Positions 17,971-27,784 of a stretch of DNA of 64,000 bases are shown here, in pieces (within the stretch, counting starts at the first letter, position 1; every line of letters begins with the position of its first letter). The notes under the pieces are model-generated. The model had not been told where the DNA came from. It made no database searches and worked only from the letters and a program-made list of their open reading frames with translations. Source of the stretch: CADCTB01 sp964479465 (GTDB lineage Bacteria; Actinomycetota; Acidimicrobiia; Acidimicrobiales; AC-14). A program made the translations under genes and the position numbers. The stretch lies in NCBI GenBank assembly GCA_964479465.1, contig CAYZMG010000011.1, positions 12,027-76,026 on the forward strand, written 5' to 3'.

Positions 17971-18780
17971 CTAAGGCAGCTTCAGCAGGCCGGGCAGGCG
18001 GAAGGCTAGCCACGGCTTGCGGCCCCACGGGAAGACCTGCATCTTCAGCACCGGGCCGGCGAGCCCGACACGGTGCCAGGCCAGCAGCATGATGGCCCGC
18101 GGGTCGGCCCACAGGTGGCAGTCCACAGGGCGGTCGGAGGGGTCCTCGATCACCAGGCCACCTTTCTCGAAGACGAAGAACCACCGCCCACCGCCCCGCA
18201 CGCGGATGTCGTAGGTGGCCCGCACGCCGGTGGCCTTCACCGGATGCACGGCGAACTCCGGCCGGCCCAGCGACCGGTACATGGGGCAGATGAAGCCCTC
18301 GAAGGCCAAGCGGGCGTCGCGCTGGAGAATCTTCCAGCGACCGCCGGCCAGGTCGAGGCCGTGGACCATCGACTCGTTGAGGATGTGGCCGGCCAGCGCC
18401 GTCGCCGTCACCTTGACCCCACCGACCCACAGCCGGGGCTCGGCACCGGTCATGGTCCTGGCCAGCCCGAGGAAGCCGGCGGCGGCGCGCTCCACCCGGT
18501 CGGCCAGCGCCGGCGGGTCGCAGACCGCCTCGTCGCGCACCTTGGCCTGGGTCAGCTCGCCCAGGTCGGCGAGGTCGTCCAGGGGGGGAGGGACCTGGTT
18601 GAGCAGGTCGAGGTCGACCTCGTAGACGTGGGTGATGTGAGCCGCCAGCTGGCCCTTGGTCCACACCCCCAGCGCCGGCGCGTCGGGGTCGGGGATCGAG
18701 CGGATCAGGGACGAGATGCGGCCGGCCATCGACTCGACCGCCCCGAGTGCGTCGGCCCAGTCGACCGGAGTCGGGGGCAT
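17971..18780 (-). CDS. Maleylpyruvate isomerase family (mycothiol-dependent type) protein
   Basis: A 269-residue protein of the DinB/MDMPI superfamily. The N-terminal helical bundle has WTKGQLAAHITHVYEVD, with the metal-binding histidine typical of mycothiol-dependent enzymes, and HILNESMVHGLDLAGG. The C-terminal part (WFFVFEKGGLVIEDP..., CHLWADPRAIML) resembles the SCP2-like domain. The substrate is unknown. It is divergent from trpF with only 36 bases between starts, so the promoters overlap. Confidence 0.8.
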   Translation of the reverse strand: MPPTPVDWADALGAVESMAGRISSLIRSIPDPDAPALGVWTKGQLAAHITHVYEVDLDLLNQVPPPLDDLADLGELTQAKVRDEAVCDPPALADRVERAAAGFLGLARTMTGAEPRLWVGGVKVTATALAGHILNESMVHGLDLAGGRWKILQRDARLAFEGFICPMYRSLGRPEFAVHPVKATGVRATYDIRVRGGGRWFFVFEKGGLVIEDPSDRPVDCHLWADPRAIMLLAWHRVGLAGPVLKMQVFPWGRKPWLAFRLPGLLKLP

Positions 18781-18816
18781 GGCCGGCAAGTGAAGCACAT
18801 CCAGTACCGTCGAGGG

Positions 18817-19467
18817 GTGTTCGTCAAGATCGAGGGCATGACCAACGAGGCAGACGCCCTGTTGGCCGTGGCCATGGGGGCCGACGCCGTGGGGTTCGTC
18901 TTCGCGCCGTCGCCTCGGCAGATCGCCCCTGGCATCGCGTCGGACATCGTCAAACGCCTGCCGCCGGAGATCATGACCGTCGGCGTGTTCCGGGACGAAG
19001 CGCCGGCCCGGGTGGTGGAGATCGTCAATACGGTCGGCCTCCGGGCCGCCCAGCTCCACGGTCACGAGACCGCCGATCAGGCCCGGTGGGTCCGTGAGCG
19101 GGTGCCGTTTCTCTTCCAGGCTTTCCCTGCCGGCGCACCGGCCGTAGCCCGCGCTGCGGACTACGGGGCCGACGTGATCATCCTCGACGCGCCCAGCCCC
19201 GGCTCCGGGCAGATCTTCGACTGGACACTCGCCGAGGTCCCCGACGGGCTGCGCCTGATGCTGGCCGGCGGCCTCACGCCCGACAACGTGATCGAGGCCA
19301 TCGCGCGGGTCCACCCGTGGGGGGTCGACGTGGCCAGCGGCGTGGAGAAGTCGCCGGGGGTCAAGGATCCGGTCAAGGTGCGGGCGTTCATCAAGGCGGC
19401 CAAGTCGACCGAAGTGCCAGAGTACGAGTCGACCGCCGCCGCCCCCTTCGACCAGGACGATTTCTAG
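18817..19467 (+). CDS. trpF: Phosphoribosylanthranilate isomerase with altered active site
   Basis: TIM-barrel isomerase of tryptophan synthesis, 216 residues from the GTG at 18817. Family features are GADAVGFVFAPSPRQIAP, VGVFRDE, AAQLHGHE, ILDAPSPGSGQIFDW with the catalytic Asp, and LAGGLTPDNV. The N-terminal motif normally reads KICG, with the Cys as general base; here it reads KIEG, so Glu6 replaces Cys. Glu could act as the base, or the activity may be reduced. trpB follows without a gap. Confidence 0.9.
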   Translation: MFVKIEGMTNEADALLAVAMGADAVGFVFAPSPRQIAPGIASDIVKRLPPEIMTVGVFRDEAPARVVEIVNTVGLRAAQLHGHETADQARWVRERVPFLFQAFPAGAPAVARAADYGADVIILDAPSPGSGQIFDWTLAEVPDGLRLMLAGGLTPDNVIEAIARVHPWGVDVASGVEKSPGVKDPVKVRAFIKAAKSTEVPEYESTAAAPFDQDDF

Positions 19468-20649
<1,182 letters not shown>

Positions 20650-20659
20650 CCGCAGAGCT

Positions 20660-20682
20660 ACTGTATGCATGGAACATACAGT
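20660..20682. promoter_or_regulatory. Inverted repeat upstream of padR, candidate operator
   Basis: A perfect dyad ACTGTATG-N7-CATACAGT, AT-rich against the GC-rich background, lies 11 bases after the trpB stop and 20 bases before the PadR-like start. PadR-family proteins commonly repress their own promoter by binding such dyads. The link is inferred from position. Confidence 0.55.
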
Positions 20683-20702
20683 GGCGAAGGGGAGCTGCGG
20701 CG

Positions 20703-21047
20703 GTGGGACACGATTTCGAGAGAGACGTTGCACATCCGAGGGCGCTGCTGGCGCCCTGCCTTCTCCTGCTCCTCGCCGAGGCCCCGGGCCACGGCTACGA
20801 GCTGATGGAGCGCCTCAAGCCGCTCGGGTTCGACTGGGGAGGGCCGGGCCCCATCTACCGGGAGCTGCGCTCGCTCGAGAACGCCGGCCTGGTGGCCTCG
20901 GCGTGGTCGGCGCCGCGCGCCGGCCCCGTGCCCAGGGTGTACGAGCTCACCACTGACGGACGGAAGTCCCTCGACCGCTGTGCCGACAATGTGGTCGAGC
21001 TGTCGGGCCTGCTGACCCAGTTCCTGGGCCGGCACCGCGCCCTCTGA
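20703..21047 (+). CDS. PadR-family transcriptional regulator
   Basis: A 114-residue winged-helix protein: LLAPCLLLLLAEAPGHGYELMERL, then GPGPIYRELRSLENAGLVASAW and VYELTTDGRKSLDR, the typical PadR layout with a short C-terminal dimerisation helix. The GTG at 20703 follows the dyad at 20660-20682. It sits between trpB and trpA, which is unusual, so it might affect trpA and fabD expression as well as its own. The ligand is unknown. Confidence 0.85.
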   Translation: MGHDFERDVAHPRALLAPCLLLLLAEAPGHGYELMERLKPLGFDWGGPGPIYRELRSLENAGLVASAWSAPRAGPVPRVYELTTDGRKSLDRCADNVVELSGLLTQFLGRHRAL

Positions 21048-21074
21048 CCCGAGCCCTCTGACACAGTACGGGGC

Positions 21075-21848
21075 GTGAACATCGAGTCGGCGCTGCGCGC
21101 CAAGCGTGACGCCGGCGGCAAGCTCCTCGTGCCCTACGTCACCGGCGGGCTGCACGACGACTGGGTGCAGGTCGTCGAGGCCGTGGCCGCGGCCGGCGCC
21201 GACGCCGTCGAGGTCGGCCTGCCCTTCTCCGATCCCGTGATGGACGGGCCCGTCATCCAGGAGGCCTCCCAGCGGGCGCTGGCCGCCGGCGCCACCCCCC
21301 AGTCGATCCTCGCCGGGTTGGCCCGGGTCGACGTCGACATTCCATTGGTCGTCATGACCTACTACAACATCGTGTTCCGGGCCGGCCACCGTCGCTTCGC
21401 CCGTTCGCTGGTCGAGCAGGGAGTGTCGGGGGCCATCGTCCCGGACCTTCCCCTCGTCGAGCTCGACGAGTGGAGCCGCGCTGCGGACGAGGCCGGCGTC
21501 GAGACCATCCTGCTCGTGGCGCCGAACACGCCCGATGCCACCCTGGCGGAGATCTGCGCCCGCAGCCACGGTTGGATCTACGGGGTGGCGGTGATGGGGG
21601 TCACCGGCGAGCGGTCGGAGTTGGCCTCCACGGCCGCCGCCCTGGGCCGGCGGCTCAAGGCCGCCACCGACAAGCCGGTGCTACTCGGCGTCGGGGTGAG
21701 CACGCCGGCGCAGGCCGCCGAGGCCACCGCGGATGCCGACGGGGTGATCGTCGGCTCCGCCCTCGTGCGCCGTCTGCTGGAGGGCGCCGGCCCCGATGGC
21801 GCGGCGGAGTTCGTGGCCCAGCTTCGCGCCGGCCTGGATTCGACGTAA
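21075..21848 (+). CDS. trpA: Tryptophan synthase alpha chain
   Basis: Cleaves indole-3-glycerol phosphate to indole for TrpB. The 257-residue TIM barrel has PYVTGGLHDD, VEVGLPFSDPVMDGPVIQEAS (catalytic Glu and Asp region), MTYYNIVFRAG, and GVSTPAQAAEAT. Start is a GTG. Separation from trpB by padR suggests the two subunits may not be strictly co-translated. Confidence 0.96.
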   Translation: MNIESALRAKRDAGGKLLVPYVTGGLHDDWVQVVEAVAAAGADAVEVGLPFSDPVMDGPVIQEASQRALAAGATPQSILAGLARVDVDIPLVVMTYYNIVFRAGHRRFARSLVEQGVSGAIVPDLPLVELDEWSRAADEAGVETILLVAPNTPDATLAEICARSHGWIYGVAVMGVTGERSELASTAAALGRRLKAATDKPVLLGVGVSTPAQAAEATADADGVIVGSALVRRLLEGAGPDGAAEFVAQLRAGLDST

Positions 21849-21880
21849 CCCTTTCTGGCACCCCCGGGTCGGAACGTTCG

Positions 21881-22780
21881 GTGGCCATCGCAGTTCTCTT
21901 CCCCGGGCAGGGGACGCAGACCCCCGGTATGGGCGTGCCTTGGCGTTCCTCGCCGGAATGGAACATCGTGGAAAGGGCCGAGAAGGCTCTCGACCTGCCG
22001 TTGGCCCACCTCCTGCTCGACGCTACCGCCGAGGAGCTGAGCCGGACCCGGGAGGCGCAGCTCTCGGTGCTCCTGGCCTCGCTGATGGCCTGGGAGGCCC
22101 TGCGGGACCGGATCGAGGCGCCCGTCGCCTTCGCCGGCCATTCCCTGGGCCAGATCACCGCCCTCATTGCGTCGGGAGCGCTCAATCTCGCTGACGGGGT
22201 GGCCCTGGCCGTCGCCCGGGCCGACTGCACCCAGGCCGCCGCCGACGCCACCCCCGGCCGCATGGCCGCCCTGATCGGCGCCGACATCGACTCTGCCGAG
22301 AAGGCCTGCACCGACAACGACGCCTGGGTGGCCAACGACAACGCTCCCGGCCAGGTGGTCATCGGTGGCACCGCCGAGGGCATCGAAGCGGCCACCGCCC
22401 GCGCCGGCGACCTCGGTGTGCGCCGGGTGATCGCCCTCAACGTGGGCGCCGCCTTCCACACGCCGCTGATGCAGGCCGCCGCCGACGCGCTGGCGCCCAC
22501 GCTGGCCTCGACTCCCTTCGCCGTCCCCTCGGCGCCGGTCATCTCCAACACTGACGCCCGGCCCTACGCCGGCGCCGGCGGCTGGCCCCAGCGGCTCGGC
22601 GACCATCTGGTTTCCACCGTCCGCTGGCGCTCCACGTTGGAGACGCTGGTCGAGATGGGTAGCACTTCATTCATAGAGGTCGGCCCCGGCAACGTCCTCG
22701 CCGGCCTCGCCAAACGCACCGTCGGCGCCGCTGTCACCCTGCGCAGCGTCACGGTCCCCACCGATGCGGAGGACGCATAG
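21881..22780 (+). CDS. fabD: Malonyl-CoA:ACP transacylase
   Basis: Loads malonate onto ACP for type II fatty acid synthesis. The 299-residue product starts VAIAVLFPGQGTQTPGMG and contains the nucleophile Ser88 in AGHSLGQ, with the usual catalytic His further on (AAFHTPLM). A GTG start at 21881 gives the expected N-terminus. It heads the FAS-II run and abuts the small biotinyl-like gene. Confidence 0.95.
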   Translation: MAIAVLFPGQGTQTPGMGVPWRSSPEWNIVERAEKALDLPLAHLLLDATAEELSRTREAQLSVLLASLMAWEALRDRIEAPVAFAGHSLGQITALIASGALNLADGVALAVARADCTQAAADATPGRMAALIGADIDSAEKACTDNDAWVANDNAPGQVVIGGTAEGIEAATARAGDLGVRRVIALNVGAAFHTPLMQAAADALAPTLASTPFAVPSAPVISNTDARPYAGAGGWPQRLGDHLVSTVRWRSTLETLVEMGSTSFIEVGPGNVLAGLAKRTVGAAVTLRSVTVPTDAEDA

Positions 22781-23053
22781 ATGGAAACCGGCACGATCCA
22801 CGGCGAGACCCTGGCGGTCCCAGAACGGGTCATCGTGGCGCCGGCCCCCGGCACGTTCCGCCCGGTCGAGCCGGGCGACATCGCCGCCGAGCTCTCCGTC
22901 GAGGCGGAGCAGGTCATCGGCTTCGTGGAGGGCAAGGGCCACTCCACGCCTGTGCGCTCGCCGTTCGGCGGCAAGCTCATGGGCCTCCTCGCCCACGCCG
23001 GCGAGCGCGTGCGTGAAGGCCAGCCTGTGGCCTGGCTACGCTGCGCCCATTGA
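22781..23053 (+). CDS. Small biotinyl/lipoyl-like domain protein lacking the lysine motif
   Basis: A 90-residue hammerhead-like protein. The second half, RSPFGGKLMGLLAHAGERVREGQPVAWL, matches the strand after the biotin site in acyl-CoA carboxylase carrier proteins (AP-x-x-G-x-V ... G-x-x-V-x-x-G-x-x-L). Where carriers have EAMKM, this protein reads EGKGHS, so the modifiable Lys is not in register. It may be an unmodified scaffold or a degenerate carrier. It is encoded directly between fabD and fabH and overlaps fabH by TTGA, so it is surely coexpressed. Confidence 0.7.
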   Translation: METGTIHGETLAVPERVIVAPAPGTFRPVEPGDIAAELSVEAEQVIGFVEGKGHSTPVRSPFGGKLMGLLAHAGERVREGQPVAWLRCAH

Positions 23054-24036
23054 CCGGCCTGAACGTAGCCATCGCCGGCGTGGGGATGGCGGTCCCGGAA
23101 CGCCGGGTCACCAACTTCGACCTCTCCAAGACCGTCGACACCAACGACGAGTGGATCCGTGAGCGCACCGGCATCGTCGAACGGCGGGTCGCGGGCGAGG
23201 GTGAGTCCACCGCCAGCCTGGCGATCGAGGCGGGGCTCGCCGCCATCAAGGACGCCGGCCTCGACGCCGCCGACATCGGGCTGTGCATCGTGGCGACCTG
23301 CACCTCCGAGCAACCGATCCCCCCGACCAGCTCATTCGTGCAGGACGGCCTCGGGCTTCGCTGCGGCGCCTTCGACATCGACGCCGCCTGTTCGGGCTTC
23401 GTCTACGCCCTCGTCGCCGGCGCCTCGATGGTCGCCACCGGCGCGTGCGGGCCGGTGCTCGTCATCGGGGCTGAGACGCTCACCCGGGTCGTCGATCCGC
23501 TCGATCGGTCGACGGTCATTCTGTTCGGCGACGGGGCCGGCGCGGTCGTCCTGATCCCGAGTTCCGAACCGAGCCTGCTGGCCTGGGACCTCGGCTGCGA
23601 CGGTTCCCTGACCGGCCTCCTCGGCATCCCCGCCGGCGGCAGCCGCATGCCGGCGACGCCCGAGACCCTCGCCGCCGGCGAGCACTGGCTGAAAATGGAC
23701 GGACGCGAGGTGTTCCGGCGTGCGGTCCGTGTGATCGTCGACTCTGCCCGCCTCACCCTCGACCAGGCCGGCGTGACCGCGGACGACATCGCGCTTTTCG
23801 TACCACATCAAGCAAATCTGCGCATTATCGACTCGGCGGCGGGCAAGCTCGGCATCCCGCCGGAGCGTTGCTTCGTCAACATCGACCGCTACGGCAACAC
23901 CTCCGCGGCGTCGGTGCCCATCGCCCTGGCGGAAGCGGCCGAAGCCGGACGGCTGAACCCGGGCGATCTCGTGCTGCTGTCGGGCTTCGGGGCCGGGATG
24001 TCCTGGGCCAGTGCCATCGTCAAGTGGAACCGGTAG
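23050..24036 (+). CDS. fabH: 3-oxoacyl-ACP synthase III
   Basis: Starts fatty-acid chains by condensing acyl-CoA with malonyl-ACP. The 328-residue product has the triad Cys114 (DAACSGF), His in VPHQAN, and Asn in YGNTSAAS, plus DEWIRERTGI near the N-terminus. The TTG at 23050 overlaps the preceding stop, and its stop shares one base with the GTG of fabG. Confidence 0.96.
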   Translation: MTGLNVAIAGVGMAVPERRVTNFDLSKTVDTNDEWIRERTGIVERRVAGEGESTASLAIEAGLAAIKDAGLDAADIGLCIVATCTSEQPIPPTSSFVQDGLGLRCGAFDIDAACSGFVYALVAGASMVATGACGPVLVIGAETLTRVVDPLDRSTVILFGDGAGAVVLIPSSEPSLLAWDLGCDGSLTGLLGIPAGGSRMPATPETLAAGEHWLKMDGREVFRRAVRVIVDSARLTLDQAGVTADDIALFVPHQANLRIIDSAAGKLGIPPERCFVNIDRYGNTSAASVPIALAEAAEAGRLNPGDLVLLSGFGAGMSWASAIVKWNR

Positions 24037-24779
24037 TGAGCGGGCGCATCGCTCTGGTCACCGGCGGGTCCAAGGGCATCGGCCGGGCCGTGGCGCTGGC
24101 TCTGGCCGAGTCGGGCCATCGGGTGGCCGTTGGCTGCGCGTCGGACAAAGCCGGCGCAGACGATACCTGCGCCGCCATCGAGGCCCTCGGCGCGGAAGCC
24201 CTGGCCTTCCAGGCGGACATCTCCGACCCGGCAGCCGTCGACGCCGCCTTCGGCCAGGTCGAGACGACCTGGGGCAAGGTCGAGGTCCTGGTGGCCAACG
24301 CCGGTGTCACTGCCGACGGCCTCGCCCTGCGTATGACCGACGACCAGTGGAACCGGGTGCTGCGGACGAACCTCGACGGCACCTTCTTTACGATGCGCCG
24401 GGCCATGCCCGGCATGGTGCGGGCCCGCTGGGGCCGGATGATCGCCATGAGCTCGGTGGTCGCCCTCACCGGCGCCGCCGGCCAGGCCAACTACGCCGCG
24501 GCCAAGGCCGGCCTCGTCGGCCTGAGCCGGGCGCTGGCCCGGGAGCTCGGCGGGCGGGGCGTGACCGTGAACGTGGTGGCCCCGGGACCGATCACGACGG
24601 CGATGACCGACGCGGTCAGCGAGGCGCGCCGGGCCGAGATGACCACCGCCGTGCCCCTCGGCCGCTTCGGCACGCCCGAGGAGGTCGCCGCGGTAGTGGC
24701 GTTCCTGGCCTCCGACGCGGCAGGCTATGTGACTGGCTCGGTGATCCCCGTCGACGGCGGCCTGGGGATGGGCCACTAA
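24036..24779 (+). CDS. fabG: 3-oxoacyl-ACP reductase
   Basis: SDR-family NADPH reductase of the elongation cycle, 247 residues: VTGGSKGIGRAVALALA (cofactor loop), NAGVTADGLALRM, the catalytic Ser in SSVVALTGAAGQANYAAAKAGL with Tyr and Lys in YxxxK, and NVVAPGPITTAMT. It follows fabH with a 1-base overlap and is followed by acpP, the classic FAS-II order. Confidence 0.95.
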   Translation: MSGRIALVTGGSKGIGRAVALALAESGHRVAVGCASDKAGADDTCAAIEALGAEALAFQADISDPAAVDAAFGQVETTWGKVEVLVANAGVTADGLALRMTDDQWNRVLRTNLDGTFFTMRRAMPGMVRARWGRMIAMSSVVALTGAAGQANYAAAKAGLVGLSRALARELGGRGVTVNVVAPGPITTAMTDAVSEARRAEMTTAVPLGRFGTPEEVAAVVAFLASDAAGYVTGSVIPVDGGLGMGH

Positions 24780-24816
24780 ATTTTGACTGATCAGACAAGC
24801 GTGGAGGCACACGAAC

Positions 24817-25077
24817 ATGGACCGCGACGGAATTCTCGAGATGCTGACCGACGCCGCGGTCGAGGTGATGGACGTCGACCGTGATGCCGTCACCCCCGAG
24901 GCTCGCTTCGTCGAGGACCTCAACGGTGACAGCCTGAGCGTGCTGGATATCCTGGAGATCCTCCAGGAGAAGCTCGACGTCGACCTGCCCACCGAATCAT
25001 TCGATGGCGTCGGCACCGTGGGCCAGGCCGCCGACGTGATCACGGGGATCGTGTCGGAGAAGGCCGCCGCCGGATGA
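24817..25077 (+). CDS. acpP: Acyl carrier protein
   Basis: An 86-residue acidic helical carrier. The phosphopantetheine attachment site is Ser39 in LNGDSLSVLDILEIL. It carries growing acyl chains between the Fab enzymes encoded on both sides. A GGAGGCAC ribosome-binding sequence precedes the ATG. Confidence 0.96.
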   Translation: MDRDGILEMLTDAAVEVMDVDRDAVTPEARFVEDLNGDSLSVLDILEILQEKLDVDLPTESFDGVGTVGQAADVITGIVSEKAAAG

Positions 25078-25150
25078 GCGAGCCGCAGGTGAGCGAACGA
25101 ACAAGCACAGGCCACGTGTCAGCGGGGCAGCCGCCGAAGGCGGTGACCCG
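25078..25150 (+). repeat. Gene-end repeat segment between acpP and fabF
   Basis: This 73-base gap contains GAGCGAACGAACA (25091-25103), the same 13-mer found in reverse complement at 54343-54355 between two other genes, and a short dyad GCCGCCGAAGGCGG. It probably belongs to a dispersed short repeat family. Confidence 0.5.
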
Positions 25151-26383
25151 ATGACTCGTACTCGCGTCGCCATCACGGGTCTCGGGGTGAAGACGCCGGC
25201 GGGCTGCGACCTGGGAACGTTCTGGGAGACCCTGCTGGCCGGGCGCTCGACAGCGGCCCCGATCCGCCGAATCGACCCCGCCGCCCTCCCGGTGCGCTTC
25301 GCCTGCGAGGTCACCGAGTTCGACCCCGGCACGTACTTCGACTCCAAGGAAACCCGCCGCACCGACCGGGTGGCCCAACTGGCCTTTGGCGCCGCGGCCG
25401 ACGCCCTGGCCGACGCCGGCGAGCTCGGCGCCGACCCGGCCCGCTGCGGCGTCGTGGCTGCGGCCGGCGTCGGTGGCCTCATCACCCAGGAGGAGCAGGA
25501 GTACAACCTGTTCTCCAAGGGTCCGTCCCGCGTCTCGCCCATGCTGGTCCCGATGATGATGCCCAACGCCGCCGCCGCCCTGGTGGGGCTGAAGCTGGGC
25601 TGGACCGGCCCCAACTTCTGCATCGCAACCGCCTGCGCCGGCGGCTCCCACGCCATCGGCGAGGCGGCCCGGCTCATCCGGGAGGGCTCCTCCGACGTGG
25701 TGCTGGCCGGGGGCTCAGAGGCCTGCGTCACGCCCATTGCCATCGCCGCCTTCGCCCGCATGGGCGCCCTGAGCAACCGCAACGAAAGCCCCCTGCTCGC
25801 CTCCCGGCCTTTCGACGTCGAGCGGGACGGCTTTGTGATGGGGGAGGGGGCCGGCTTCCTGGTCCTCGAGAGCTGGGACCGGGCCGTGGCCCGTGGGGCC
25901 CACATCTACGGCGAGGTCGCCGGGTACGGCCGCAACTCCGACGCGTACCACGTCACCGCGCCGGCGCCCGGTGGGGCCGGCGCCGCCCACTGCATGCGCC
26001 TGGCCCTGGCCGACGCCGGCATGGAAGCCTCTGCGGTCGGCCACGTGAACGCCCACGGCACGTCCACCGAGCTCAACGACGCCGCCGAGGCCGAAGCCGT
26101 CGTCAAGGTCTTCGGCGAGCACGCCCTGCCCGTCTGGTCGGCCAAGGGCTCGATCGGCCACCTCATCGCCGCCGCCGGCGCGGTGGAGGCCGTGGCGGCA
26201 ATGCTTGCGCTGCGTGACGGTATCGTCCCGCCGACGGCCAACCACGAGCGGGCCGAGCCCGATCTGGCGATCGACGTCGTGGCCGGCGAGCCCCGCACGT
26301 TGGCCGCCGCTCCCGTCGTGTCGAACTCCTTCGGCTTCGGCGGTCATAATGCCAGTCTGGTCCTCAAGCCCAACGCGGAGTGA
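25151..26383 (+). CDS. fabF: 3-oxoacyl-ACP synthase II (KAS II / KasA-like)
   Basis: Elongating condensing enzyme, 410 residues. The nucleophile is Cys162 in ATACAGGSHAIGEA, and the catalytic histidines lie in NAHGTSTELND and IGHLIAAAGAVEAV. The N-terminus RVAITGLGVKTPAG is normal. It overlaps the carboxyltransferase gene by GTGA, matching the fabD-acp-kas-accD6 arrangement known in mycobacteria. Confidence 0.95.
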   Translation: MTRTRVAITGLGVKTPAGCDLGTFWETLLAGRSTAAPIRRIDPAALPVRFACEVTEFDPGTYFDSKETRRTDRVAQLAFGAAADALADAGELGADPARCGVVAAAGVGGLITQEEQEYNLFSKGPSRVSPMLVPMMMPNAAAALVGLKLGWTGPNFCIATACAGGSHAIGEAARLIREGSSDVVLAGGSEACVTPIAIAAFARMGALSNRNESPLLASRPFDVERDGFVMGEGAGFLVLESWDRAVARGAHIYGEVAGYGRNSDAYHVTAPAPGGAGAAHCMRLALADAGMEASAVGHVNAHGTSTELNDAAEAEAVVKVFGEHALPVWSAKGSIGHLIAAAGAVEAVAAMLALRDGIVPPTANHERAEPDLAIDVVAGEPRTLAAAPVVSNSFGFGGHNASLVLKPNAE

Positions 26384-27756
26384 CGGCAACCGCCCCCGTC
26401 GGCGCCAAGCGCGGCGGGGCGATCACCGCTGCCGTCGGTGAGATCGACGGCCGGCGGGTGGCCTGGTTCCGTCTCGACGGCGGCACGCACCGGGGTGCCA
26501 TCGGCCCGGTTGAGGGCCAGGTCATCGAGCGCACCGTCCGCCTCGCCCTCGACGCCGGCATCCCGGTGGTGGGGGAAGTGGCGACGTCCGGCGCCGACGT
26601 GCACGAGGGCATCGCCTCGCTCGTGGCGTGGGGCCGGGTGGCCAAGGCCCTCACCGATGCCTCGGGCACCGTGCCCGTCGTCCTCACTGTCGTCGGGCCA
26701 TGCGTGGGCGGTCCCGCCCTGCTGCTGGGCTTGGCCGACCACGTGGTCATGACCGCCGAGGCGTACGCCTATGTCAACGGTCCACGGGCCGCCGCCGCGT
26801 TCACCGGCGTCGAGACCTCGCACACCGACCTGGGCGGCTCCGAGATGCACGCCAACCGCAGCGGGGTGGCGTCGATGGTGGTGCTCGACGATGCCGAGGC
26901 CGCCGGTGCGGTGGCTGACCTGCTGTCCTACCTGCCGTCGAACCACCTCGACGAGCCCCCGTTCTGGCCCACCGACGACCCTGTCGACCGCCCGTCCAAG
27001 GTGGCCGCCGGCGTGGTCCCCGAGCGCCCCACGGCGTCCTACGACGTGCGCACGGTGATCGGCGATGTCTGCGACGCCGAATCATTCCTCGAGGTGCGCG
27101 CCGCCCTGGCCACCAATGTGGTCACCGGCTATGCCCGCCTGGGCGGTATGCCCGTCGGCGTCATCGCCAATCAGCCCCGCAGCCAGGCCGGCACGCTCGA
27201 CATCGAGGCCTCCCGCAAGGCGGCCCGTTTCGTCCAGTGCTGCGACGCCTTCGGCCTGCCGCTGGTGACCTTCGTCGACTGCGGAGGTTTCCGGCCCGGG
27301 CGCGACCTGGAGTGGCGGGGGATGATCCGCCACGGCGCCGAACTGGTTCATGCCTATGCCAACGCCACCGTCCCCCGGCTCTGCGTCGTGCTGCGCAAGG
27401 CCTACGGCGGTGCCTACATCGCCATGGATTCCCGCGGCCTGGGCAACGACCTCTGCCTGGCCTGGCCCAAGGCCGAGATCGCAGTCATGGGCGCCCCCGG
27501 TGCGGTGGCCGTGCTCCAGCGCAAGAAGCTGGGTGCCATCGCCGATCCCGAGGAGCGGGCGCGGGTCCAGGCCGAACTGGAGGCCGACTACACCGCCCGG
27601 CTGTGTACGCCGGCCGTCGCCGCGGCGCGGGGCTATGTCGACGACGTCATCGACCCCCTCGACACCCGCCGGCTGCTGACCGCCGGCCTCCGCGCCCTGC
27701 GCACCAAGCGGGCGACGCCCCGCTCGCGGGCCAAGCACTCCAATACACCACTATGA
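26380..27756 (+). CDS. accD: Acyl-CoA carboxylase carboxyltransferase (AccD6-like beta subunit)
   Basis: A 458-residue single-chain carboxyltransferase that transfers CO2 from carboxybiotin to acetyl- or propionyl-CoA. The two crotonase-like halves are visible: the N-terminal domain with VVGPCVGGPALLLGLADHVVM, and the C-terminal domain with VTFVDCGGFRPGRDLEWRGM, LRKAYGGAYIAMDSRGLGND and AVMGAPGAVAVL. The position next to KAS genes, as for mycobacterial accD6, suggests supply of malonyl-CoA. The biotin carboxylase subunit is not in this window. Confidence 0.88.
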   Translation: MTATAPVGAKRGGAITAAVGEIDGRRVAWFRLDGGTHRGAIGPVEGQVIERTVRLALDAGIPVVGEVATSGADVHEGIASLVAWGRVAKALTDASGTVPVVLTVVGPCVGGPALLLGLADHVVMTAEAYAYVNGPRAAAAFTGVETSHTDLGGSEMHANRSGVASMVVLDDAEAAGAVADLLSYLPSNHLDEPPFWPTDDPVDRPSKVAAGVVPERPTASYDVRTVIGDVCDAESFLEVRAALATNVVTGYARLGGMPVGVIANQPRSQAGTLDIEASRKAARFVQCCDAFGLPLVTFVDCGGFRPGRDLEWRGMIRHGAELVHAYANATVPRLCVVLRKAYGGAYIAMDSRGLGNDLCLAWPKAEIAVMGAPGAVAVLQRKKLGAIADPEERARVQAELEADYTARLCTPAVAAARGYVDDVIDPLDTRRLLTAGLRALRTKRATPRSRAKHSNTPL

Positions 27757-27784
27757 GCTTCGCGAATGAAATGACACGGTGAAC

